Below are positions 1 to 6,340 of a DNA stretch of 10,256 nucleotides, in pieces. Both the position numbers and the translations under genes were made by a program. The first letter of the stretch is position 1, and every line of letters starts with the position of its first letter. Below the pieces are notes generated by a model. It was not told where the DNA came from. It was given only the letters and a program-made list of their open reading frames with translations, and searched no databases. This DNA is from Klenkia sp. Lineage in GTDB: Bacteria > Actinomycetota > Actinomycetes > Mycobacteriales > Geodermatophilaceae. The stretch lies in contig JAOPVM010000170.1 of assembly GCA_025966215.1 (NCBI GenBank), positions 1-10,256 of the forward strand, read 5' to 3'.

Positions 1-693
1 GCCACCGACGTCGCCGCCCGCGGCATCGACGTCACCGGCGTCAGCCACGTCGTGAACTACCAGTGCCCCGAGGACGAGAAGACCTACGTGCACCGGATCG
101 GCCGCACCGGCCGGGCCGGCAGCACCGGTGTCGCCGTCACCCTGGTCGACTGGGACGACATCCCCCGCTGGCAGCTGATCAACAAGGCCCTGGGCCTGGA
201 CTTCACCGACCCGCCGGAGACGTACTCCACCTCGCCGTGGGTCTACACCGACCTCGACGTGCCGACGACGGCGACCGGACGGCTGCCGCGCGCCCAGCGC
301 ACCCGCGAGGGCCTGGGCGGGGAGACCCTCGAGGACCTCGGCGAGACCGGCAAGCGGCAGAAGGCCGGCGACCGCGGCGGGGACCGTGAGCGCGGCGGGG
401 ACCGTGGCGGCCGGTCCCAGGCCGGCGGCCGTTCGGGCCCGGGCCGGGAGACCGTGGGCGAGGACGAGGCCCCCTCGGTGGGCCCGGCCAAGAGCCGACC
501 GCGCCGACGGACCCGGGGCAACGGCGAGGCAGCTGCCGGGGCGGCCGCGGCGAGCGATGGCCCCGCCGTCGAGGGCTCGGCCGCCGGCGCCTCCACCGAG
601 GCCCCGTCCGCCGACGGGACCACCAAGCCTCGGCGTCGTCGTCGCCGGGGCGGGGCCAACCGCGGCGGTGGCGGCTCGGACGCCGCGGCCTGA
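1..693 (+). CDS. DEAD-box RNA helicase, C-terminal part (5' end outside window)
   Basis: ATP-dependent RNA helicase that would unwind RNA duplexes in the cytoplasm, for example in ribosome assembly or RNA decay. The frame is open from base 1, so the N-terminal RecA domain and the DEAD motif lie upstream of the window. Of 230 visible residues, 1-11 carry helicase motif V ([11 protein letters not shown]) and 31-38 motif VI with the arginine finger (HRIGRTGR). After about residue 110 the protein becomes a low-complexity tail rich in Arg, Gly, Asp and Ala, with [12 protein letters not shown] repeats and a run of arginines near the end; such tails typically bind RNA without sequence preference. 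The following beta-propeller gene recalls the Mycobacterium tuberculosis order rhlE (Rv3211)-Rv3212, so this is probably the RhlE-type paralogue; that is recalled synteny, not a computed match. Confidence 0.93.
   Translation, partial: ATDVAARGIDVTGVSHVVNYQCPEDEKTYVHRIGRTGRAGSTGVAVTLVDWDDIPRWQLINKALGLDFTDPPETYSTSPWVYTDLDVPTTATGRLPRAQRTREGLGGETLEDLGETGKRQKAGDRGGDRERGGDRGGRSQAGGRSGPGRETVGEDEAPSVGPAKSRPRRRTRGNGEAAAGAAAASDGPAVEGSAAGASTEAPSADGTTKPRRRRRRGGANRGGGGSDAAA
373..406 (+). repeat. Tandem 16-nt direct repeat in helicase tail
   Basis: CGCGGCGGGGACCGTG occurs at 373-388 and again at 391-406, an 18-nt period in frame with the helicase. It encodes the hexapeptides RGGDRE and RGGDRG. The repeat is a likely site of length variation by slippage in the RNA-binding tail. 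Confidence 0.85.
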
Positions 694-721
694 TGGCAGG
701 CCGGCTCCTCGTCGCACCGGC

Positions 722-1873
722 GTGAGCCGGCTGCGGCTCCCGCGGCGCCCGCCGCTGCGGGTCTGGGTCTGGACGGCGGCCACCCTCGCGGTGGTCGTCG
801 TCGCCGGCCTGCTCTGGCGCGGCTCGGACGCCGCGGCCACCACGAGCACCACCGCCGCGGCACCCACCGCGGTCACCGGCACCCCGGCAGCCGCACTCGA
901 GGTCGCCTGGTCGGCCGCCCCCACCGGTCCGGCCCCCGACCGGGTCGTCGAGTCCGGTCGGCTGGTGCTGGCCCTGGCCGACGGCTTCCGGGTGGTCGAC
1001 CCGGCCACCGGGGACGAGGCGTGGCGCTACACCCGCGCCAACGCCCGGCTGTGCGGGGTCACCACGGTCTCCGGCCGTGTCGTCGCGCTGTTCTCCACCG
1101 GCGGGCGGTGCAACGAGATGGTCGCCTTCGACGCCGGGACCGGGGTGCGCACCTGGTACCGCTCCGCCGGGTTCGCCGCCGACGTGACGCTGAGCAGCAC
1201 CCAGGGCATCGTGCTCGCCCGCAGCGCCGGGGGCGTGGCCACCGTCGACCCGATCGGCAACGGCACCCGGTGGCGCTACGAGGTGCCCGGGGGGTGCCGG
1301 CTCACCGACGCCGTCGTGGGCAGCTCCGGCGTGGCCGTCCTGCAGCGCTGCGGGGACGACGCCAGCAGCGCGGTCCTCTTCGACGGGCTCGACGGCACCC
1401 AGCTGTGGAGCCGCGATCTCGGCGTCCCCCGGGCCCGGCTCACCGGCGCCGACCGGCTGGTCGGTGTCGCGGCCGGCGATGCCCTGCAGGTGCTCTCCCC
1501 GGCCGACGGGGCGACGCTGCAGGACCTCCCGCTGCCGGCCGCGGAGGCCGACGGACCGCTCCACCAGGCCGGGGCCGACGACGCGGTGCTCGTCTGGGCC
1601 CGCGACACCGTCGTCGTGCTGGACGCGGCCTCCGGTGCGCTGCGCTGGTCGGCGCCGGCGGTGGGCCTGCCCGCGGTCGACGGGGGCGGGAAGACCCCCG
1701 ACGGCGCGGTGCTGGTCCCCGAGGACGGCGCGTTCGTCCGGCGGCTGCTCGCCACCGGCGACGAGGTCTCCCGCTCCACCACCCCCGCGGGCGCACCGGT
1801 CGGCGGCCGGGCGGCCGTGGTGGGTCCGACCGTGGTGCTGGCCTCGACGGAGCAGGTCACCGCCTACCGCTGA
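722..1873 (+). CDS. Membrane-anchored PQQ-like beta-propeller protein
   Basis: A 383-residue protein. Residues 1-12 are Arg-rich, 13-32 form one hydrophobic segment (signal anchor), and 34-58 are an Ala/Thr/Pro linker. The remainder is a beta-propeller with repeats of the PQQ-like type: VVDPATGDEAWRY (91-103), AFDAGTGVRTWYR (135-147), TVDPIGNGTRWRY (174-186), LFDGLDGTQLWSR (219-231) and VLDAASGALRWSA (299-311). The propeller is thus probably extracytoplasmic. Four cysteines (111, 130, 192, 210) all lie in it and could form disulfides. No enzymatic residues are recognisable, so a scaffold or binding role is likely and cofactor binding is unproven. GTG 722 is chosen because it gives an Arg-rich N-terminus directly before the membrane segment and lies 28 nt after the helicase stop; the frame is open further upstream but only inside the helicase gene. 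No Shine-Dalgarno is visible. Similar in type and position to M. tuberculosis Rv3212 (recalled). Confidence 0.87.
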   Translation: MSRLRLPRRPPLRVWVWTAATLAVVVVAGLLWRGSDAAATTSTTAAAPTAVTGTPAAALEVAWSAAPTGPAPDRVVESGRLVLALADGFRVVDPATGDEAWRYTRANARLCGVTTVSGRVVALFSTGGRCNEMVAFDAGTGVRTWYRSAGFAADVTLSSTQGIVLARSAGGVATVDPIGNGTRWRYEVPGGCRLTDAVVGSSGVAVLQRCGDDASSAVLFDGLDGTQLWSRDLGVPRARLTGADRLVGVAAGDALQVLSPADGATLQDLPLPAAEADGPLHQAGADDAVLVWARDTVVVLDAASGALRWSAPAVGLPAVDGGGKTPDGAVLVPEDGAFVRRLLATGDEVSRSTTPAGAPVGGRAAVVGPTVVLASTEQVTAYR

Positions 1874-1900
1874 GGAGGGCCGCGAGCTGCTGCGATGGCG

Positions 1901-1906
1901 CACAAT
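1901..1906 (+). promoter_or_regulatory. Putative -10 element of a leaderless promoter
   Basis: CACAAT matches TATAAT at four of six positions and lies 7 nt before the ATG at 1914, which has no nearby Shine-Dalgarno. This spacing would put the transcript start at the start codon. No convincing -35 is seen. Confidence 0.45.
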
Positions 1907-1913
1907 CGACGCC

Positions 1914-2831
1914 ATGCTCCCCGGCGGCTCCGAGAACACAGCGCCCGACGACCTGCGACAGCTCGCCCGGCACGATGCCGCACCGGTCTCCTTCCCCGGG
2001 GGCGCCGGACCGCTCGCGGCGCTGGACACCGGCGCCGGCACCCGCGGCACGGTGCTCATGGTCGCCGGCTTCACCGGCACCAAGGAGGACTTCGCCCCGC
2101 TGCTGGCCCCGCTGTCGGCAGCCGGGTGGCGGGTGGTCGTGCTGGACCAGCGCGGCCAGTACGAGTCCCCGGGACCCGACGACCCGGGCGCCTACACCGT
2201 CGACCTGCTGGCCCAGGACCTGGTCGGGGTGGCCCGGGTGCTCCGCGAGGAGGGTCCCGGGGCCCCGCTGCACCTGCTCGGGCACAGCTTCGGCGGCATC
2301 GTCGCCCGCGCCGCGGTGATCGCCGACCCCGGTCTGGTCGACTCCCTCACCCTGCTGGCCAGCGGTCCGGTCGGCCTCACCGGGCCGCGTGCCGACCTGC
2401 TCGAGCACCTCGCGCCGCTGCTCGCGGCCGGCGGGGTGCGGCTGGTGCACGACACGCTGGAGCAGCTGGCGCTCACCGACCCCCGCTCCCAGGACGTCCC
2501 GGTCGCCGTCCGGGAGTTCCTGGCGACCCGGTTCCTGGCCAACACCGAGGCCGGCCTCACCGGCATGGCCGCGGCGATGACCGGGGAGCCCGACCGGGTC
2601 GCCGAGCTGGCCGCCACCGGCGTCCCGGTGCTGGTCGCGCACGGCGACGCCGACGACGCCTGGTCCCCGCAGGCGCAGACCGACATGGCCCGACGGCTCG
2701 GCGCCCGGCACGAGGTGCTCACCGGCTCGGTGCACTCCCCCGCGATCGAGGTGCCCGCCCACACGGTGCGGGTGCTCGACGACTTCTGGGCCGCCGTGCC
2801 GGCCCGCACCCACCAGCAGGCGGACGCATGA
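1914..2831 (+). CDS. Alpha/beta hydrolase
   Basis: A 305-residue serine hydrolase of the alpha/beta fold; no signal peptide, so probably cytoplasmic. The oxyanion region is near VAGFTGTK (50-57), the strand-turn VVVLDQRGQ ends at 82, the nucleophile elbow is GHSFGG with Ser125, the acid is most likely Asp247 in HGDADDAW (243-250), and the catalytic His is His274 in GSVHSPAIE. A cap of about residues 150-225 lies between the core strands, as in esterases, lipases and C-C hydrolases. The substrate cannot be read from the sequence. ATG 1914 is preferred because a -10-like CACAAT lies 7 nt upstream; the frame is open further upstream only inside the beta-propeller gene. The stop overlaps the next start (ATGA, 2828-2831), so hydrolase and MpaB-family protein should be made together. 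Confidence 0.92.
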   Translation: MLPGGSENTAPDDLRQLARHDAAPVSFPGGAGPLAALDTGAGTRGTVLMVAGFTGTKEDFAPLLAPLSAAGWRVVVLDQRGQYESPGPDDPGAYTVDLLAQDLVGVARVLREEGPGAPLHLLGHSFGGIVARAAVIADPGLVDSLTLLASGPVGLTGPRADLLEHLAPLLAAGGVRLVHDTLEQLALTDPRSQDVPVAVREFLATRFLANTEAGLTGMAAAMTGEPDRVAELAATGVPVLVAHGDADDAWSPQAQTDMARRLGARHEVLTGSVHSPAIEVPAHTVRVLDDFWAAVPARTHQQADA

Positions 2832-3691
2832 CCTCGATCAGGGACGTCACCCCGGCGCAGGACCTGGCCGGCTTCTTCGGCCCCGACTCGGTCACCTGGC
2901 GGATCCACGCCGACCCCAGCTACTCCGTGGGGGGCCTGCGCGCGCTGCTGCTGCAGGCGCTGCACCCGGTGGCGATGGGCGGGGTGTCCCGGTTCTCGGT
3001 CGGCTTCCAGACCGAGCCGTGGGCCCGGCTCACCCGCACCGCGGAGTACGTGGCCACGCTGACCTTCGGCACCCGCCGGGAGGCCCTGCGCGCCGTCCGC
3101 GCCGTCCGCGGGGTGCACCGCGGCAAGTCCGACGTCGAGCCGACCACCGGTCGCACCTACTCGGTCGACGACCCGGACCTGCTGCTCTGGGTGCACGCCT
3201 GCGAGGTCGACTCGCTGCTGTCCGTGGCCCGCCGTTCCGGGGTGCCGCTCACCGATGCCGACAGCGACGCCTACGTGGCCGAGCAGGTGGTGGCCGGCGA
3301 GCTGATCGGGTGCACCCCCGGCACGGTGCCCTCCTCGGTCGCCGAGCTCGCCGCCTACTTCGAGCGGGTCCGGCCCGAGCTGGCGCTCACCGCCCCCGCC
3401 AGGGAGGCCCTGCACTTCATCCTGGTGCCCCCGATGCCCGGCTGGGTGCAGGTGCTCACCCCGGCCCGGCCGGCGTGGGCCGGCCTGGCCTCGCTGGGGG
3501 TCGCGACGCTGCCCCGGTGGGCCCGGTCGATGTACGGCCTGCCGGCGCTGGCGGTCACCGAGCCGGCGACCACCGCCGCGGCGAAGGCGTTCCGGCGCAC
3601 CACGCTGGCACTGCCGACCCGGGTGCGGGAGAACCCCACGCTGCGTGCCGCCCGGCGGCGGGTCGCCGTCGGCACGCCGGTCGTGGCCTGA
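2828..3691 (+). CDS. Oxygenase MpaB family protein (DUF2236)
   Basis: A 287-residue protein of the MpaB/Lcp (DUF2236) family. Known relatives include the haem-containing latex-clearing protein and the fungal mycophenolic-acid enzyme MpaB; most bacterial members have no assigned substrate. Family-like landmarks are WRIHADP (24-30), LLQALHPVAM (41-50), the GVHRGKSD segment (95-102), and the helix DLLLWVHACEVDSLL (117-131), where His123 is the best candidate haem ligand by analogy with Lcp. A proline-containing segment PPMPGWVQ follows in the C-terminal half. There is no clear signal peptide. The start is fixed by the ATGA overlap with the hydrolase gene. The stop lies one base from the convergent nuclease gene. 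Whether haem is bound and what is oxidised is inference. Confidence 0.88.
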   Translation: MTSIRDVTPAQDLAGFFGPDSVTWRIHADPSYSVGGLRALLLQALHPVAMGGVSRFSVGFQTEPWARLTRTAEYVATLTFGTRREALRAVRAVRGVHRGKSDVEPTTGRTYSVDDPDLLLWVHACEVDSLLSVARRSGVPLTDADSDAYVAEQVVAGELIGCTPGTVPSSVAELAAYFERVRPELALTAPAREALHFILVPPMPGWVQVLTPARPAWAGLASLGVATLPRWARSMYGLPALAVTEPATTAAAKAFRRTTLALPTRVRENPTLRAARRRVAVGTPVVA

Positions 3692-3692
3692 C

Positions 3693-4502
3693 TCAACCCC
3701 GGAGGGCGGCTCGCCCCTCCGGGCAGGACCGGCGGAACGGGCACCCCGCGCAGTGCGGGCCGGTGACCACGCCGAACGCCACGTCGGGGTCCGTCCCGGC
3801 CTCCACGGCGGCCGTCGCCGCGGTGGCCGCCCGGGCGGTGGCCTCGGCCCGCCGGACGTGCTCGGCGAGTGTCTCGGGGGTGTGCTCGAAGGCCGCCACC
3901 GTCGCGGTGGGCAGGTGGTGCAGTTCCACCCGGGTGCAGCGACGACGGAACGTGCTCCGGACGCCGAGGACGTACAGCGCCAGCGCCTGGGAGTCCGCCG
4001 CCTCGGCCGCGCTGCTCGGCCGGCGGCCGGTCTTGTAGTCCACCACGACCAGCTCGGCGCCCCGCTCGTCGATCCGGTCGACCCGGCCCGAGACGCTCAG
4101 CGTCGCCGTCGTCACGGTCACCTGGCGCTCGGTGGCCAGCGGCGGCTCGGCCGGCTCCAGCCCGGCGACGTGCTCGTCGAGCCAGCCCGCGGCCCGGGTG
4201 CGCCACTCGTCGGCGTCCGGGGCCCCCACCGCGGTGACCGTCGTCCAGTGCCGCTCCAGCAACCGCCGGGCCGACAGCGGGGTGCGCTCGGCCGCCGGCA
4301 GCTCCCACCAGGACCGCAGCGCGGCGTGCACCGCGGCACCGACCGAGGCGTTCACCCGCGGCATCGACTGGGGCGGGGTGGGCCGGTCGAGGTAGCCGAA
4401 CCGGTAGCGCCGGGGGCAGGTGTCGAAGGCCGCCAGCTTGCTGGGGGTCGCGGTGAACAGCGGCTCGGGCAGGCCGGGCAGGTCGAAGGCCAGTTGGCTC
4501 AC
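3693..4502 (-). CDS. RecB-like PD-(D/E)XK nuclease with Fe-S cluster cysteines
   Basis: A 269-residue stand-alone nuclease domain of the RecB/AddB/Cas4 type, expected to cut DNA with Mg2+ or Mn2+ in the cytoplasm. Visible motifs in order: Cys29 in DTCPRRYRF; His59 in GAAVHAAL (motif I); Asp142 in GRVDRID (motif II); Asp155 and Lys157 in VVVDYKTG (motif III); Gln172 and Tyr177 in QALALY; then Cys251, Cys254 and Cys260 in CAGCPFRRSC. One N-terminal plus three C-terminal cysteines is the classical 4Fe-4S staple of AddB, Cas4 and Dna2. The set is complete, so it should be active. No helicase domain is present; it could act alone or with a helicase encoded elsewhere. The GTG start overlaps the PHP stop (GTGA, 4502-4499), implying translational coupling. 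No cas genes are nearby, so a Cas4 role is unlikely. Confidence 0.92.
   Translation of the reverse strand: MSQLAFDLPGLPEPLFTATPSKLAAFDTCPRRYRFGYLDRPTPPQSMPRVNASVGAAVHAALRSWWELPAAERTPLSARRLLERHWTTVTAVGAPDADEWRTRAAGWLDEHVAGLEPAEPPLATERQVTVTTATLSVSGRVDRIDERGAELVVVDYKTGRRPSSAAEAADSQALALYVLGVRSTFRRRCTRVELHHLPTATVAAFEHTPETLAEHVRRAEATARAATAATAAVEAGTDPDVAFGVVTGPHCAGCPFRRSCPEGRAALRG
3698..3723. terminator. Hairpin at convergent gene ends, likely bidirectional terminator
   Basis: CCCGGAGGG (3698-3706) and CCCTCCGGG (3715-3723) form a perfect 9-bp stem with an 8-nt loop. It begins 6 nt after the MpaB-family stop and lies inside the last codons of the convergent RecB-like gene. No T-tract follows, which is common for actinobacterial terminators. 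Activity is inferred from position and structure. Confidence 0.55.
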
Positions 4503-5356
4503 GCTGTGGCCGGGGTGGTGCCGGTGCCCAGGGAGACCAGCCGGGCGTACTGGTCGGGGTCGGTGGTGCAGGCCGCGATCGGGGTCGTCTTGTTGCTTCC
4601 GTGGTAGTCGCTGGACCCGGTGGTCAGCAGGTCCAGGTCACCGGCCAGCCCACGCAGCAGGTCACGGTCGGCCGGCACGTGATCGGGGTGGTCGACCTCC
4701 AGGCCCAGCAGCCCGGCCCCGGCCATCGCGGCGATCGCGGCGTCGCCCACGACCCGGCCGCGCGAGCGGGCCAGCCCGTGGGCGAACACGGGCACACCGC
4801 CGGCGGCGCGGACCAGGGCGATCCCCTCCAGGACGTCGGTGTCGGCCTTGGCCACGTAGTAGGGGCTGGTGTGGTGCAGCAGGCCGGCGAACGCCTCGTC
4901 CACCGAGCCGACCACCCCTGCGTCGACCAGGGCGCGGGCGACGTGCGGACGACCCACGACGCCCCCGCCGCTGCGCTCGACGAGCCGGGTCCAGCTGACC
5001 GGGTGGCCGTCGGCGGCCAGCGCGGTCACGATCCGCTCGCCACGGCTGAGCCGTTCCGCGCGCAACCGCTGCCGTTCGGCGGCGAGCTCGGGGGCGCCGG
5101 GGTCGAACAGGTAGGCGAGCAGGTGCACGCTGACCGGTGGCCCGTCGGCCGGGAACCAGCGGCAGGACAGCTCCATGCCGGGGACGACGGTGAGGCCGGC
5201 GGGCGCCGACGCGATGGCCTCGGCCCAGCCGTCGGTGGTGTCGTGGTCGGTGAGGGCGACCACGTCCAGCCCGGCGGCCGCAGCCGCCTGCACGACCCCG
5301 GCCGGGGTGTCGGTGCCGTCGGAGACCGCCGAGTGGGTGTGCAGGTCGATGCGCAT
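4499..5356 (-). CDS. PHP-domain metal-dependent phosphoesterase (TrpH/YciV-like)
   Basis: A 285-residue PHP-domain hydrolase, expected to cleave phosphodiester or phosphomonoester bonds using a di- or trinuclear metal site in the cytoplasm. Metal-ligand motifs: HTH (His6, His8), Asp13, TDHDT (36-40), Glu62 in GMELSC, the HLLAYLFD strand, His-containing segments GRPHVARAL and VFAHGLARS, and the C-terminal SSDYHG. Relatives include nucleoside 3',5'-bisphosphate phosphatases and the 5'-3' exoribonuclease RNase AM (YciV/TrpH). One oddity is AHG where many relatives have AHP. ATG 5356 is chosen; a GTG lies immediately before it at 5359 and would add one residue. No strong Shine-Dalgarno. It is followed with a 4-nt overlap by the RecB-like nuclease, suggesting a shared nucleic-acid role, which is inference. 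Confidence 0.9.
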   Translation of the reverse strand: MRIDLHTHSAVSDGTDTPAGVVQAAAAAGLDVVALTDHDTTDGWAEAIASAPAGLTVVPGMELSCRWFPADGPPVSVHLLAYLFDPGAPELAAERQRLRAERLSRGERIVTALAADGHPVSWTRLVERSGGGVVGRPHVARALVDAGVVGSVDEAFAGLLHHTSPYYVAKADTDVLEGIALVRAAGGVPVFAHGLARSRGRVVGDAAIAAMAGAGLLGLEVDHPDHVPADRDLLRGLAGDLDLLTTGSSDYHGSNKTTPIAACTTDPDQYARLVSLGTGTTPATA

Positions 5357-5387
5357 CACCGGTCAGCCTGCCGCATGGGTCCGACAG

Positions 5388-5405
5388 CCGTCGGCGGGCC
5401 GACGG
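5388..5405 (-). other. Intra-operon hairpin directly after the PH-gene stop
   Basis: CCGTCGGC (5388-5395) and GCCGACGG (5398-5405) are perfect inverted arms around a 2-nt centre, in practice a 7-bp stem with a 4-nt loop. On the minus strand the stem starts at the base following the PH stop codon and ends about 30 nt before the PHP start. No T-tract follows. It could terminate part of the transcripts or protect an upstream 3' end. Confidence 0.5.
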
Positions 5406-6041
5406 TCAGCGCTTGGGGTTGCGGTACCCGGGGATCGGGGCCGTGTCGACCCGGTGGTACGGATCGAACGCCTGGGCACGGGGCGGCGGAGCGCCCGTCG
5501 GGCCGCCACCCTCGTCGTCGTCCCCACGCCGTCCGCCGGCCGGGAAGAGCAGACCGGTGATCCGGTCGTAGAGGTCGGTGGCATCGGGCAGGTAGGTGAT
5601 CCGGGACAGGGCCTGGTCCTGCCCGGCCGACTCGAAGCGGAACGTCCCGTAGCCCAGCACCTGTCCGACCGGGGTCTCCTGGTAGGTCAGGTCGGTGACC
5701 CGGCGCAGCGGCATCATCGCCACGGTGCGCACCAGCACGCCGCTGGTCATCAGCACCCGGCGGTCGGTGACCAGGAACTGCCGCACGCGCCACTCGATCA
5801 CGTGGACAGCCAGGTAGACCAGTGCGGCCACCGCGACGACCAGTCCGACGGTGGCGGTGAACCGGTTGTCCGGGTCGACCTGCAGCACCCAGAGACCGGC
5901 CAGCAGCGCGGGGACGCCGCGCACGGCCGGGCGGACCAGGACGGCCCAGTGCCGTCGGGCCGCGACGACGGCCTGCTCGTCGGGCAGCAGGTACTTGTCG
6001 GCGTCCTTGCTCGCGCGGGTGCGGCGCTCGGTGCCCGTCAC
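5406..6041 (-). CDS. PH-domain (bPH2/DUF304-type) membrane protein
   Basis: A 211-residue inner-membrane protein. Residues 33-54 and 63-82 are two hydrophobic helices joined by a short polar turn (QVDPDNRF), followed by a bacterial pleckstrin-homology-like domain at about 84-165 with the typical opening RQFLVTDRRVLMTSGVLVRTV and the strand motif GTFRFESAG. The C-terminal 45 residues are low-complexity and acidic, then Pro-rich. Proteins of this class are structural and of unknown function; the PH fold faces the cytoplasm if the N-terminus is inside. GTG 6041 is used: it begins a polar stretch and lies 16 nt after the preceding miniprotein's stop, so the two are probably co-transcribed. A weak GCGGGG lies upstream as possible ribosome binding site. 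Confidence 0.88.
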   Translation of the reverse strand: MTGTERRTRASKDADKYLLPDEQAVVAARRHWAVLVRPAVRGVPALLAGLWVLQVDPDNRFTATVGLVVAVAALVYLAVHVIEWRVRQFLVTDRRVLMTSGVLVRTVAMMPLRRVTDLTYQETPVGQVLGYGTFRFESAGQDQALSRITYLPDATDLYDRITGLLFPAGGRRGDDDEGGGPTGAPPPRAQAFDPYHRVDTAPIPGYRNPKR

Positions 6042-6057
6042 GGGTCGGACCCCGCGG

Positions 6058-6216
6058 TCAGACCAGCGAACCGACGAAGGACGCCAGCGAGGACGCTGCG
6101 TCCCCGAGGGCGGTGCCGGCGTTGCGCACGATGTCCGCCGAGTCCTCCGGCTGCTGGATCACGTAGAACAGCACGAAGGCGACGACGAGCCAGGTGAGGA
6201 CCTTCTTGAGGTTCAC
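6058..6216 (-). CDS. 52-residue single-span membrane miniprotein
   Basis: Hypothetical small protein: a short basic N-terminus (VNLKK, initiator read as Met), a hydrophobic helix at about 5-20 ([16 protein letters not shown]), an acidic patch QPEDSAD (22-28), and an amphipathic Ala/Ser/Gly-rich tail ending FVGSLV. The frame could start further upstream at 6264, but GTG 6216 has a perfect GGAGGT 6 nt before it and gives a normal membrane-protein N-terminus, so it is preferred. It lies 16 nt before the PH-domain gene and is probably co-transcribed with it; a role as a small partner of that two-span protein is inference. I do not recognise a named family. Confidence 0.8.
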   Translation of the reverse strand: MNLKKVLTWLVVAFVLFYVIQQPEDSADIVRNAGTALGDAASSLASFVGSLV

Positions 6217-6222
6217 ACCGTC

Positions 6223-6228
6223 ACCTCC
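6223..6228 (-). promoter_or_regulatory. Shine-Dalgarno deciding the miniprotein start
   Basis: The minus strand reads GGAGGT, 6 nt before GTG 6216. It is one of the few strong ribosome binding sites in the window and argues against the longer 68-residue reading from 6264. Confidence 0.75.
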
Positions 6229-6281
6229 GTCAGAGGGGGTGGGCAGACGCCGGGGCGTCGGCACGGCCGGGGAAGGACCGC

Positions 6282-6313
6282 GTCACATGAGTAACACGCG
6301 ACGCACCCGTCAC
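6282..6313. repeat. 9-bp-phased GTMAC repeats in the miniprotein leader
   Basis: GTCAC at 6282, GTAAC at 6291, a degenerate GACGC at 6300 and GTCAC at 6309 follow each other every 9 bp on the plus strand. They lie in the 124-bp gap between the DUF6758 stop and the miniprotein start, in a locally AT-richer patch. Head-to-tail pentamers with about one helical turn of spacing are the type of site bound by OmpR-family response regulators; this is inference. Confidence 0.35.
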
Positions 6314-6323
6314 GCGGGCGCCA

Positions 6324-6335
6324 CGCCGCGCGGCG
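6324..6335. other. GC-rich 12-bp dyad after DUF6758 stop
   Basis: CGCCGCGCGGCG is a perfect palindrome 5 nt past the DUF6758 stop codon, flanked by further complementary GGCGC/GCGCC blocks. It may form a stem that attenuates read-through into the miniprotein gene, but dyads of C and G arise easily in this base composition. Confidence 0.3.
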
Positions 6336-6340
6336 CGCCG

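Noticed and set aside
203..2083. A 626-codon open frame on the minus strand across the helicase and beta-propeller genes.
   Set aside because: Long antisense open frames are expected in DNA this GC-rich. It is a low-complexity Gly/Arg/Pro/Ala product without a recognisable domain, while the plus-strand frames carry clear motifs.
1895..2827. Upstream extension of the MpaB-family frame back to an ATG at 1895.
   Set aside because: The extension encodes Arg/Pro-rich sequence antiparallel in character to a real hydrolase frame on the same strand; the ATGA overlap at 2828 gives the family's normal N-terminus.
3693..4502. RecB-like protein considered as Cas4.
   Set aside because: No cas1, cas2, effector genes or repeat array in the window; small RecB-type nucleases are common housekeeping genes in Actinobacteria.
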